A model generated the notes under the pieces. The model was not told where the DNA came from and ran no database searches. It saw only the letters and a program-made list of their open reading frames with translations. Shown one piece after another: positions 46,764 to 55,005 of a DNA stretch of 64,000 nt (within the stretch, counting starts at the first letter, position 1; the number at the start of each line of letters is the position of its first letter). Location: NCBI GenBank assembly GCA_903909375.1, contig CAIVVM010000048.1, forward strand, positions 89,501 to 153,500, written 5' to 3'. This stretch comes from an uncultured Alphaproteobacteria bacterium. Its GTDB lineage: Bacteria > Pseudomonadota > Alphaproteobacteria > Caulobacterales > Caulobacteraceae. A program made the position numbers and the translations under genes.

Positions 46764-48146
46764 ATGGGACGGGTTGGTCCGAGGGGAATGTTGATTGGCG
46801 CGGCCATGATGGCGCTGTGCGCGCCCGTGGCGTTCGCGGCGGATCCTCCGGTGCTGCCCATGGTCGAAACCGAACTCACCCGCCCGGCCCTGCCGCCGAT
46901 CCTGACGATGCGCGATCGGGCGCGGGTGGAAAACGCGTTGCTGGCCGACCGGCTGAACACGGTGATCCCGCGCCTCATGCGCGACCAGAAGATCGACATG
47001 TGGGTGCTGGTCGCCCGCGAGTACTTCGAGGATCCGGTGGTCGCCACCATGCTGGACGCCGAGAGCCTGCATGCGCGCCGGCGCACGATCCTGGTGTTCT
47101 TCGATCCCGGCGAGGACCGACCCGTCGAGCGCCTCACCGTCAGTCGCTACGGTATGGGCGACCTGTTCAGAGGGGCCTGGGACCCGCAAGCGCAACCCGA
47201 TCAGTGGAAGGCGCTGGCCGAGCTCATCGCGCGGCGGGACCCGAAACAGATCGCGATCAACACCTCCAGCCTCACCGCCTTCGGCGACGGCATGACGCTC
47301 AGCCAGCATGGCGAGATGGTCGCCGCCCTGCCCCAGACCTACCGCGACCGGATCGTTTCCGGCGAAGGTCTGTCGGTGGGATGGCTGGAGACCCGCACGC
47401 CGGCCGAGATGAAACTCTATCCCGGCATCATGCGCCTGGCGCACGCCGTCATCGCGGAGGCGTTCTCAGGCGCCACCATCAAGCCCGGCAAGACCACCAC
47501 CGCAGACGTGGTCTGGTTCTACCGCGAACGCCTGGCGCGACTGGGGATCGCCACCTGGTTCCACCCCTCGGCCGCGCTCCAGCGGCAGGGCGTGAAGGGC
47601 TTCCTCGACGGCGACACCGTCATCCAGAAGGGTGACCTGCTCTGGACCGATTTCGGGATCACCTATCTGCGGCTGAACACCGATACCCAGCACCTGGCCT
47701 ATGTGCTGAAGGACGGGGAAACCCGGGCGCCGGCGGGCCTGCGAGCCGGGCTGGCAGCGGCCAACCGGGTACAGGACGCGTTGACCTCGTCCTTCGCCGT
47801 TGGATTGACCGGCAACGAGGTTCTGGCGGCGGCGCGGACGAAAGCCGTCGCCCAGGGCCTGAAACCGTCGATCTATTCCCACCCGCTGGGTTACCATGGT
47901 CATGGTGCGGGACCGGCCATCGGATTCTGGGACAATCAGAGCCCGGACATCCGGGGATCCTTGAAGGTTCACCCCGACACCGTCTGGTCCATCGAACTGG
48001 CTGCCTTCGCCGCCGTTCCCGAATGGGACGGCCAGGAGGTGGCGTTCCGCGCCGAGGAGAACGCCTTTTTTGACGGCCAGCAGGTCCGCTACCTCGATGG
48101 GCGCCAGACCGAGCTGACGTTGATCCCGGGACGCCCTGACCGATGA
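46764..48146 (+). CDS. Secreted M24-family metallopeptidase homologue
   Basis: A 460-residue protein with a signal peptide ending at about AFA (residue 25). The M24 'pita-bread' fold follows, with metal ligands in WTDFGITYLRLNTDTQH, SHPLGYHGHG, WSIELA and AEENAFF. It is related to Xaa-Pro aminopeptidases. The ATG at 46764 gives a good signal; upstream TTG codons are less convincing. It overlaps the cytidine deaminase start by four bases. Confidence 0.85.
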   Translation: MGRVGPRGMLIGAAMMALCAPVAFAADPPVLPMVETELTRPALPPILTMRDRARVENALLADRLNTVIPRLMRDQKIDMWVLVAREYFEDPVVATMLDAESLHARRRTILVFFDPGEDRPVERLTVSRYGMGDLFRGAWDPQAQPDQWKALAELIARRDPKQIAINTSSLTAFGDGMTLSQHGEMVAALPQTYRDRIVSGEGLSVGWLETRTPAEMKLYPGIMRLAHAVIAEAFSGATIKPGKTTTADVVWFYRERLARLGIATWFHPSAALQRQGVKGFLDGDTVIQKGDLLWTDFGITYLRLNTDTQHLAYVLKDGETRAPAGLRAGLAAANRVQDALTSSFAVGLTGNEVLAAARTKAVAQGLKPSIYSHPLGYHGHGAGPAIGFWDNQSPDIRGSLKVHPDTVWSIELAAFAAVPEWDGQEVAFRAEENAFFDGQQVRYLDGRQTELTLIPGRPDR

Positions 48147-48529
48147 CCACAATTCCCGCCGAACTTCACCGCCTGCTGGACAATAGCCACGCGCCCTATT
48201 CCGGCGTCCATGTCGCCGCCGCGGTCGAGGGGCCGGACGGGCGCCTGCACTATGGCGTGAATGTCGAGAACGCCGCCTATCCCGAGGGCGTCTGCGCCGA
48301 GGCGAGCGCGATCTCTGCAGCGGTCACAGCGGGCGCGGCGTCGATCCGAAGGGTCTGGCTGGCCTCGTCCCTGCCCGGCCTGATCTGGCCCTGTGGCGGG
48401 TGCCGGCAGAAGATCTGGGAGTTTGCCGAGCCGGGCTGCGAGGTGGTCAGTGTGGGGGCTGACGGCGACGAGGACCGTCACTCGATCGAGGCGCTGCTGC
48501 CAATGGGCTTTCGGTTGCCGCGCGGATAG
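48143..48529 (+). CDS. cdd: Cytidine deaminase
   Basis: A 128-residue cytidine deaminase with zinc ligands C51, C84, C87 and the catalytic glutamate E53 (CAE and PCGGCRQ). It converts cytidine or deoxycytidine to uridine for pyrimidine salvage. Length fits the short homotetrameric type. Four-base overlap with the M24 gene suggests a common transcript, although a functional link is unclear. Confidence 0.93.
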   Translation: MTTIPAELHRLLDNSHAPYSGVHVAAAVEGPDGRLHYGVNVENAAYPEGVCAEASAISAAVTAGAASIRRVWLASSLPGLIWPCGGCRQKIWEFAEPGCEVVSVGADGDEDRHSIEALLPMGFRLPRG

Positions 48530-48533
48530 GTCC

Positions 48534-49331
48534 CTACGCCGGCTGCAGGCTACGCCGAACCGGCGTCCAGCGCAGGATCGAGGCCTGGGCGGGGGAAAGC
48601 GGCTCCAACGGCACTGTGCCCGCCCGTCCATAGTGATAGACCATCGCCGAGCGACGGCTGGCGGCACGGTTGTCCTGCGAGCGGTGCAGCAGGTAGCTAT
48701 GAAAGACCAGCAGGTCGCCCGGCGCCATCAGCATCGGCACGGCATCGTCGATGTTGAGCCCGGTGACTTCCCGATAGCCCTGGTTCGCGCCCTCGCGCAG
48801 GTCGGGTCCATGGGGGTGGATGTCGCCGGTGTGCGAGCCCGGCAACACCGACAGACAGCCGTTCTCCAGCGTGGCCTCGGAGATGGCCAGCCAGACGCCC
48901 ACCTGGGGCTGGCGGTCGAACGGGAAGTAGTAGCTGTCCTGATGCCAGGGCTGGCCCCAGGCGCCGGGGTTCTTGAAGATGAACTGGCTCTGGAACACGT
49001 CGATGTCGTCGCCCAGCAGGCCGGCGACGACATCGGCCACGCGGACGGACAAGGCGAAGTCCCGCGCGGCGCCGGACAGGTGCGGATTGAAGACCTTGGA
49101 GATCAGGTCTTCCGGTGCGCTGGCCGTGAAATCCGGCTGCGCCTCGGGCTGGATGAAGAGACTCTCTCCCGTGCGATAGAAGGCGCGCCCGGGATTGGCC
49201 AACGGCGGATTGGCCCGGATCGCGGCAATGGTCTCGCGTTCCATGTCCTGGCCAACGGACGGATCAGCAAATCCCCGAACGACGAAGAAGCCGTCACGGT
49301 TCCAGGCGTCGAGCTGTTGAGCGGTGAGCAT
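48534..49331 (-). CDS. PhyH-family Fe(II)/2-oxoglutarate dioxygenase
   Basis: A 265-residue dioxygenase. Iron ligands are H130 and D132 (PWHQDSYYF) and H216 (LLHRSQDN). The pattern is phytanoyl-CoA dioxygenase family; other members hydroxylate ectoine or antibiotics. The ATG at 49331 is favoured because MLTAQQLDAWNRDGFFVV is the typical start; upstream frame extension is not credible. Confidence 0.9.
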   Translation of the reverse strand: MLTAQQLDAWNRDGFFVVRGFADPSVGQDMERETIAAIRANPPLANPGRAFYRTGESLFIQPEAQPDFTASAPEDLISKVFNPHLSGAARDFALSVRVADVVAGLLGDDIDVFQSQFIFKNPGAWGQPWHQDSYYFPFDRQPQVGVWLAISEATLENGCLSVLPGSHTGDIHPHGPDLREGANQGYREVTGLNIDDAVPMLMAPGDLLVFHSYLLHRSQDNRAASRRSAMVYHYGRAGTVPLEPLSPAQASILRWTPVRRSLQPA

Positions 49332-49434
49332 GCGCGATTTTGCGTCCGGAGCCTTACCTGTCAAGCACGCGGCGTCCTCCCGAAATGGCCCCGTACTTGC
49401 TGCTTCATTCCCGAAGCTGAAGAGAGCAGGCAGA

Positions 49435-49689
49435 ATGCACACTTTCGACACCGGCATTGTTTCAGATCGGGAAGCCCAGCGGATTTCGACCGCCTTCTAT
49501 CGGTTCCTCGAACGTCACAGCGACGAGGATATCGAAGTGGCCTCGATGCAGATCCAGCCCGCAGGCCATCGCCAGCAGATCGCGATCCGTCTCTGGAGCG
49601 AACAGGCCTTGTCCGAGTTTCAGCGCCATGTCGCCGCCTTCACCGTGCCGATCCCGGCAGGCGTGCTGGCGATGGCGACGTACGCCTGA
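49435..49689 (+). CDS. Small protein of unknown function
   Basis: An 84-residue protein starting MHTFDTGIVSDREAQR, with a mixed charged composition and no membrane segment. No family is recognised. The ATG at 49435 has a weak GCAGG site upstream. It lies between the divergent dioxygenase gene and the convergent acyltransferase gene. The composition looks like a real protein, but this is a modest call. Confidence 0.6.
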   Translation: MHTFDTGIVSDREAQRISTAFYRFLERHSDEDIEVASMQIQPAGHRQQIAIRLWSEQALSEFQRHVAAFTVPIPAGVLAMATYA

Positions 49690-49779
49690 CGCGCGACCGT
49701 CAAGCCAGCCGGGCTTCAAACGGCTTTACATCCGGTCCGGGAACGCCCGTGGCAAAACACGGCGCAACCCGATGTCGGC

Positions 49780-50691
49780 TCAATCCCGATACATCTCGCC
49801 AGGCCAGCGCTTGTGCACCCAGAACCATTCGTCGGGCCGGGCCCGCACCCGCTCTTCGATGAACGCGTTGATCCGACGGACACCGGCCTCGATGTCGGCG
49901 TCGCGGTCGCCGGTGTCGACCAGATGGATCGGATCATGGACGATGACCTTGAAACGGGCCTGATCGCCAATCCGCTGCACACTCATGGGCTGGATCGGAA
50001 TTCCAAAACGCAGCGCAAACGTGGCCGGGCCCGGCGCCGTATGGGCGATGCGTCCGAACAGGGGCGCCGCGATGCCACCGTTGAACTTCTGATCGTTCAT
50101 CAGCGCCACAGACTCTCCGCGCCCCAGCCCGCGCATCAGCTCCCGTGCGCCATCCAGACCCTTGGGGGCGAACAGACGGACGCCGTAGCGAAACCTGTTC
50201 TCGCGCACCATCTTGTCCACATGCGGATTGTTCATGGCCCGATAGGTGATCTGGCAGTTTACCCCCGCCTGGATGATGGCCGCAGGCATCAGTTCGAAGT
50301 TTGAGAAGTGTCCGGAGATGAACACCACGGGTCCTGCACCGGCGGCGATGGTGGCCAGCCGCTCCGCGCCCTCCACCTCAACCCGGCCGGGGTCTGCGAC
50401 GATGCGATCCAGATTGGTGTACTCGGCGGCTGTTCGGCCCAGCTCGGACCATTGCGCCCGCAGACGTTGGTTGATTTCGGCGCTGTCCGCCTCAGGAAAC
50501 ACCAGTCGCAGATTCCGCTCCGCAACGCGATGCGCCGGAGTCAATGGGCCGAGCATACGAAACAGGGCGGCGCCACAATTTGAAGCGAAATCGATGGGAA
50601 CAAGACGGGTCACCGTCGAAACGACGCGAAAGAGCGCCGCCTCCAGCATCCAAATCAAATTTGACACGTATGAATGGTTAAGTGTGGCCAT
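49780..50691 (-). CDS. LpxL/HtrB-family lipid A acyltransferase-like protein
   Basis: A 303-residue acyltransferase. It has one N-terminal membrane segment (SNLIWMLEAALFRVVSTVTR) and the catalytic HX4E motif H128-FSNF-E133. It would add a secondary acyl chain to lipid A. The ATG at 50691 has AAGAAGGCGGG upstream. It is divergent from the XRE-type regulator gene. Confidence 0.88.
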   Translation of the reverse strand: MATLNHSYVSNLIWMLEAALFRVVSTVTRLVPIDFASNCGAALFRMLGPLTPAHRVAERNLRLVFPEADSAEINQRLRAQWSELGRTAAEYTNLDRIVADPGRVEVEGAERLATIAAGAGPVVFISGHFSNFELMPAAIIQAGVNCQITYRAMNNPHVDKMVRENRFRYGVRLFAPKGLDGARELMRGLGRGESVALMNDQKFNGGIAAPLFGRIAHTAPGPATFALRFGIPIQPMSVQRIGDQARFKVIVHDPIHLVDTGDRDADIEAGVRRINAFIEERVRARPDEWFWVHKRWPGEMYRD

Positions 50692-50810
50692 CCCGCCTTC
50701 TTTGGCGTGGCGCTTCAGTTTCGGCAATGGAGGCGATTGGCGTGGGAATTGCGATCTCCGAACCACGGAGTCCCGGAGCGGGACGCTTGGACACGATGGC
50801 CGGGGAATCC

Positions 50811-51191
50811 ATGGACGAGATTGACACCCATCTTGGCCGCCGCCTGCGCCGCCGCCGCCGCCTGCTGGGCCTGACCCAGCAGGAGCTCGCAGAGACGTGC
50901 GGCGTGCGCTTCCAGCAGATCCAGAAGTACGAATGCGCCGCCAACCGCATGTCGGCTGCACGCCTCTGGCAGCTGGCCGAGATTCTGGAGGTGCCAATCA
51001 GCTACTTCTACGAGGGCTTGACCCGCGATCAGCGCGAGCACCTCGAGCGCAGCGAAGACGGCGAAGCGAACGACACCATGGCCAGCAAGGAAACCCAGGA
51101 TCTCATTCACGCCTACTATCAGCTGGGCGAGCGCCCGCGCAGGCGGCTCCTGGATCTCGCAAAGGCGATGAACGGCGAACTGGAGGCCTGA
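50811..51191 (+). CDS. XRE-family transcriptional regulator
   Basis: A 126-residue helix-turn-helix regulator. The DNA-binding part is about 5-65, with QQELAETCGVRFQQIQKYECAANR as the HTH. The C-terminal half (about 70-126) is helical and acidic in the middle. This form is common in Caulobacterales and rhizobia. Several ATG codons (50727, 50796, 50811) are in frame; 50811 follows GGGGA closely and gives the usual MDEIDTHLGRRLR start. Divergent from the acyltransferase gene. Confidence 0.85.
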   Translation: MDEIDTHLGRRLRRRRRLLGLTQQELAETCGVRFQQIQKYECAANRMSAARLWQLAEILEVPISYFYEGLTRDQREHLERSEDGEANDTMASKETQDLIHAYYQLGERPRRRLLDLAKAMNGELEA

Positions 51192-51235
51192 TTTTGGCCT
51201 GACGCCAGCCAACCGGAGCGGATAGACTGCGGGTC

Positions 51236-52045
51236 ATGACCCTTGACGCTACCCGGCTGGCCAACCTCGATGCGTTCCTGATCGACCTCAACAGGGCCGC
51301 AGCCGCCGAGATTCTGCCCCTGTTTCGAGGTGCGCACGGGCTCACCAACAAGATCGAGCTGGGCTTCGACCCCGTCACTGAAGCTGATAGGGGCGCCGAA
51401 AGGGCCATCCGCGCCCTGATTTCGGACCGCTTCCCCGATCATGGCGTGATCGGGGAGGAATACGGCGAGGATCGGCCCGACGCCGAGTTCGTCTGGGTGC
51501 TGGACCCCGTGGACGGAACCCGGGCATTCATCGCCGGCCTGCCGTTGTGGTGCACCCTGATAGGTTTGCGGTTCCAGGGCTCGCCGGTGCTGGGCTCAAT
51601 CGGCCAGAGCTTCCTGGGCGAACTCTATATCGGGCATGCCGGCGGCTCCCGATTGATCAATCGGGACGGGGTGACGCCCCTCCATGCCAGGCGATGCGCG
51701 GATCTCTCAAGCGCCATCATCGCCACGACCGATCCGGAGGCCTGCTTCACTGATAGTGAACGTGAGGCCTGGACAAGGCTGCGCGCGGCGTCGCGGTTGG
51801 CGCGGCTGGGCTGCGACGCTTACGCCTACGCCATGGTCGCCGCAGGCACCCTCGACCTCGTGGTGGAGGCCGGTCTGAAGAGCTGGGATATCGAAGCGGC
51901 GATCCCGGTCGTCGCCGGCGCAGGCGGGCTCACAACTGACTGGCAAGGCGCTGCAGTCGGACAGCAGGGAGGCCAGATCGCCATCGCAGGCGACAGGGCT
52001 TGTCTTGAGGCAGCGCTGACTGCGTTGTCGCCGTCGGCTGTCTGA
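51236..52045 (+). CDS. hisN: Histidinol-phosphatase, inositol-monophosphatase type
   Basis: A 269-residue phosphatase. The Mg-binding motifs are GEEYGED (about 73-79), WVLDPVDGTRAF (about 87-98) and SWDIEAA (about 217-223). The pattern matches HisN-type histidinol-phosphatases, the last-but-one step in histidine synthesis in many alphaproteobacteria; inositol or adenosine bisphosphate phosphatase remain possible. Stop codon directly abuts the convergent hydrolase gene. Confidence 0.9.
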   Translation: MTLDATRLANLDAFLIDLNRAAAAEILPLFRGAHGLTNKIELGFDPVTEADRGAERAIRALISDRFPDHGVIGEEYGEDRPDAEFVWVLDPVDGTRAFIAGLPLWCTLIGLRFQGSPVLGSIGQSFLGELYIGHAGGSRLINRDGVTPLHARRCADLSSAIIATTDPEACFTDSEREAWTRLRAASRLARLGCDAYAYAMVAAGTLDLVVEAGLKSWDIEAAIPVVAGAGGLTTDWQGAAVGQQGGQIAIAGDRACLEAALTALSPSAV

Positions 52046-53425
52046 TCAGGCCTTCGGCTTCGCAGTCTTTTTGGGCGCCGCCTTTGGCGCCGCTTTTTTC
52101 GCGGCCGGTGGTTTTGCGGCGGCCTTGGCGGCGGATTTGACAGGCGCAACCTTCGCGGAGGTCTTTGCGGCCGCTTTGGCCGCAGGCTTGGCCGGCGCGG
52201 CTTTCGCTGACGCTGCTTTGGCTGCAGGAGCGGCCTTGGCGGCGGCTTTGGCCGGTGTTTTCCTTGCTACCGCCTTGGCCGGAGCCTTGACTACGGGCTT
52301 GGCCGTCGAGGTCTTGGACGGCGGCGCAGACTTGCCCTTTGCGGCGGTCGGCTTGGCTTTGGCTGGCGTACTCACAGACGGGGCCGCAGGCTCGGACACT
52401 TGCGCAGGCTCTGGCGCAGGCTCTGGCGCAACAGCAACGGGCGTCGCCGGAGTGGGTTTCGGGGCCTCGGCGGGCTGAGGCGAAGTCTTGCCGGTGAGCG
52501 CATCAAACACTCGCAAGAAGAAGTTACGCATGTCGTCCGTCTCCATGAGGATCTCGTGGTAGGCGCCGGGGACGGTGATCAGCCGTCCCTGGGGGAGATT
52601 GCGTGCCGCCGCCGCCTGGGCAGCGTTGTCCACCAGCCGGTCGTCGGAGGCGGAAAGGATCTCCACCGGAATGGTGACCGTCCGAAGCCGCGCCGAACTG
52701 GCCAGGAAACCAGTGGCGCGAAACGCGAAGTCAAGCCAGCCCCAAGTGGGCGCCCCCAGCGCCAGATCCGGATTGGCGCGCACCTGGGCGCGGTAGCGCG
52801 CAAACCGGCGGGGATCGTGGGTCAGCACATTGGTGTCGAAGGCATCGTCGAAGGGCTGTCCGGGTTGGCCCAGCACGTAGCGCCCTGACCGGCCCAACGC
52901 GAGGTTCAGGCGCATCAGCGCCTGGGCGACAACCGGCGAAAACTTGCCAAACTGAAGCCCCAGCATGGGGGCGGAAAGCACTGCGCCAGCGAACCGTCGC
53001 TCCCCGTTCGCCAGCGCCAACAGCGTCAGGCACCCACCCATGGAGTGACCGATGGCCACCCAGGGCCTGGGCAGCCGAGGCTCGAAGATGTTGAGCAGCC
53101 TTCGGTAGTCTTCGAGAAAGGCCTTGTACCCCCTGGCATGCCCCTTGAGGCGGTCGGGAAGCTCACGCATCGAAAGACCCTGACCGCGCCAGTCGTGCGC
53201 GAGGACGACGAACCCGCGATCCATCAGCTCGCGGATGGTTTCGAAGTATTTCTCGATAGGTTCCGTACGACCGCCGGAAAGCACGACACTGCCACGCGCA
53301 CTGCCAGATGGCGTGAACAGCGCAGCCCTCAGTTTCGCGCCGCCGGCGCCCGCATACCAAACCGGCTCCGCGCCAGGCGGGATCGGATCATCCGGGGTGT
53401 CGACGAGATGCGCGGACTCAAACAT
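52046..53425 (-). CDS. Alpha/beta hydrolase (lysophospholipase-like) with histone H1-like tail
   Basis: A 459-residue protein. Residues 1-312 are a serine hydrolase of the monoacylglycerol-lipase/PldB type with S128 (GHSMGG), D261 or D262 and H290. The last about 147 residues are Ala/Lys/Pro-rich, like bacterial histone H1-like proteins. The tail is in frame with no break, so this is a true fusion or tail extension. It could bind DNA, RNA or anionic membranes. The start is nine bases after the SCP2 gene stop. Confidence 0.9.
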   Translation of the reverse strand: MFESAHLVDTPDDPIPPGAEPVWYAGAGGAKLRAALFTPSGSARGSVVLSGGRTEPIEKYFETIRELMDRGFVVLAHDWRGQGLSMRELPDRLKGHARGYKAFLEDYRRLLNIFEPRLPRPWVAIGHSMGGCLTLLALANGERRFAGAVLSAPMLGLQFGKFSPVVAQALMRLNLALGRSGRYVLGQPGQPFDDAFDTNVLTHDPRRFARYRAQVRANPDLALGAPTWGWLDFAFRATGFLASSARLRTVTIPVEILSASDDRLVDNAAQAAAARNLPQGRLITVPGAYHEILMETDDMRNFFLRVFDALTGKTSPQPAEAPKPTPATPVAVAPEPAPEPAQVSEPAAPSVSTPAKAKPTAAKGKSAPPSKTSTAKPVVKAPAKAVARKTPAKAAAKAAPAAKAASAKAAPAKPAAKAAAKTSAKVAPVKSAAKAAAKPPAAKKAAPKAAPKKTAKPKA

Positions 53426-53433
53426 GGTCTGGC

Positions 53434-53742
53434 CTATACCGCCTGCTCGAAAAGCGCCTGGATCTGCGGCTGCAGGCTGAACGCCAGCCCCATGTCTGAC
53501 AGCTTCATGCGCCCTGTCATCAGCGCCCGCGTGGGGTCGAGCTCTCCTTTGCCCAGCCGGACCAGATCGGCCCGACTGATCGAGACCGTAAGGTCCGCCG
53601 AACGGTCTTCATTGGTGACCGACGCGCCGTCGACGTGGATCACGCCCTCGCCCTTGAGGTCGAGCTTTACCGTCTTGCCAAGACCCGCGCCGGAGGCCGC
53701 CGCCTGGCGGATCCGGTCTGTCAGCTCCGCCAGAGTGGCCAT
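53434..53742 (-). CDS. SCP2 sterol-carrier domain protein
   Basis: A 102-residue SCP2-family protein with VHVDGASVTNEDRSADLTVSISRADLVRLGKGELDP-like pattern; the fold has a hydrophobic tunnel for fatty acids or sterols. It precedes the lipase-like gene in one operon with an eight-base gap, suggesting that the carrier delivers lipid substrate or product. Confidence 0.88.
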   Translation of the reverse strand: MATLAELTDRIRQAAASGAGLGKTVKLDLKGEGVIHVDGASVTNEDRSADLTVSISRADLVRLGKGELDPTRALMTGRMKLSDMGLAFSLQPQIQALFEQAV

Positions 53743-53763
53743 GACCCGTCACAACGCTCCCGA

Positions 53764-53811
53764 GAGCCTGTCCATTTCAGATGGAACCATCTGAAATGGA
53801 TAAACAGGCTC
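53764..53811. repeat. Long palindromic unit (GAGCCTGT...ACAGGCTC)
   Basis: Two nested arms: outer GAGCCTGT/ACAGGCTC (eight bases) and inner 13-base arms beginning CCATTTCAGATGG, with a two-base centre and a four-base asymmetry (ATAA) on one side. The flank GTTTTCAT on the plus strand could suggest a terminator, but no plus-strand gene ends here, so a REP-like or mobile palindrome is more likely. Confidence 0.75.
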
Positions 53812-53826
53812 GTTTTCATAAGTCTT

Positions 53827-53874
53827 GAGCGCGACCGGCGCTTGAACCGGTATCCACTTCAAGCTGTCGCGCTC
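53827..53874. repeat. Palindromic unit with GAGCGCGAC outer arms
   Basis: Outer arms GAGCGCGAC/GTCGCGCTC (nine bases) and inner arms GCTTGAA/TTCAAGC (seven bases). Its outer arm is nearly identical to the GAGCGTGACCGG end sequence of the IS630-type element at the right edge, so it may be a MITE-like derivative. Confidence 0.7.
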
Positions 53875-53964
53875 CAGTGAGGCCGAACATCGCGTCCGGC
53901 GTCGGCGGTGTAAACCGCCCGTGACGCGGATATGTCACGTTTGACGCCGGCGCGTCGCTCAGGA

Positions 53965-54801
53965 TCAGCGGGGTTTGACGAACCGCAGGGTCATCCGGTC
54001 GCTTTCGCCGATCGCGTCGTATTTTGCACGATCAAACGCTGGATTGGCAGGCTGGCCTGCTGGCGCGGAGCGTTTCACCGGCGGCAAGGTCCAGACGCCG
54101 AAGGGGTGATCCTTGGTGTCCTTCGGGTTGGCGTTGATCTCCGAGCTGGCGGCCAGCTTGAAGCCCGCTTTCTGGGCCGCAGCAACGACCGTGGCCGTGG
54201 CGACGTAACCGTCAGTCATGCCTGGAACCTCCGGCCGAGGATCCGCGCGGTGCTCTTCCACGCCCAGAACGCCGCCCGGCTTCAGCACGGCAAAGAAATC
54301 AGCCATCGCCTTGTCGAGAAAGCCCGGTGTGTAGGTGAAGTTGTGGATATTGCGCGACGTGAACACCAGGTCCGCCGAGTTCGGGGCGCCCAGCGGCTTC
54401 GACGCGACGCCGAAGCCCGTATACTTGATCACGCCGTACTTCGCCGGGTCGGCATATTTGGCCTTGAACGTCTCAAGGCTCTTCTTGGCAGCCTCGGATG
54501 TGCGCGGATTGTCGACGTCGGTGACGCCGGCGACGTAGGTTCCGCCTGTCGCCTTGGCGTAGGGGGCGAGGATCTCGGTCCAATAGCCGCCGCCGGGCGA
54601 GATTTCGATCACGGTCTGCCTGGCCTTGAGCCCCCAGAAGCCAAGCGTCGCCGCCGGGTTGCGGGCCCCGTCGCGGGCCTTGTTTTCAACGCCGCGATCC
54701 GCCGAGGCGACGGCGGCCTGCAACCTGGAGTCTGCGGCTTGCGCGGGAACAGTGGAGAGGGTCAGGACAGCGGCTGAAGCGGCCATGGCGATACGAAGCA
54801 T
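53965..54801 (-). CDS. Secreted class I methyltransferase-fold protein
   Basis: A 278-residue protein with signal peptide MLRIAMAASAAVLTLSTVPAQA. The methyltransferase motif I is VIEISPGGGYWTEI (about 63-76), with later LKPGGVLGVEEH. It belongs to a predicted methyltransferase family with frequent signal peptides. A SAM-dependent enzyme in the periplasm is unusual because SAM is cytoplasmic, so its true role is unclear. GGAGG site precedes the ATG. Divergent from the Hsp20 gene. Confidence 0.85.
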   Translation of the reverse strand: MLRIAMAASAAVLTLSTVPAQAADSRLQAAVASADRGVENKARDGARNPAATLGFWGLKARQTVIEISPGGGYWTEILAPYAKATGGTYVAGVTDVDNPRTSEAAKKSLETFKAKYADPAKYGVIKYTGFGVASKPLGAPNSADLVFTSRNIHNFTYTPGFLDKAMADFFAVLKPGGVLGVEEHRADPRPEVPGMTDGYVATATVVAAAQKAGFKLAASSEINANPKDTKDHPFGVWTLPPVKRSAPAGQPANPAFDRAKYDAIGESDRMTLRFVKPR

Positions 54802-54862
54802 TTGGGGGGCCTCCGATTGCAGGGGATAGCAAACTAGGCCGCATTGCAAAGAACGAACAGGC

Positions 54863-54890
54863 CTTGAAGGACACTCATTGGTTCCCATTT
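54863..54890 (+). promoter_or_regulatory. Sigma-32 heat-shock promoter of hsp20
   Basis: CTTGAA, 15 bases, CCCATTT: this matches the RpoH consensus. The transcript would start around 54897, giving a leader of about 109 bases before the Hsp20 start, long enough for an RNA thermometer. Confidence 0.75.
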
Positions 54891-54977
54891 GAGAACCGGA
54901 GGCGCTGGATGTCCGGGCCTTCTGGATCAGGGACGACGCCACTACGGGTCGCCCACCGGATCCATCATGAACCGCAA

Positions 54978-54996
54978 CCTTGCTTTGAAAGAAGGA
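54978..54996 (+). promoter_or_regulatory. ROSE-like RNA thermometer, terminal hairpin
   Basis: CCTTGCTTTGAAAGAAGG lets CCTT pair with AAGG (the ribosome site) with a bulged G in the TTGCT anti-ribosome-site motif, as in the last hairpin of ROSE elements. At low temperature it would block the AAGGA site, at heat it would open. The remaining leader folds less clearly, so the call is a candidate. Confidence 0.5.
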
Positions 54997-55005
54997 TGTG
55001 ACCCT

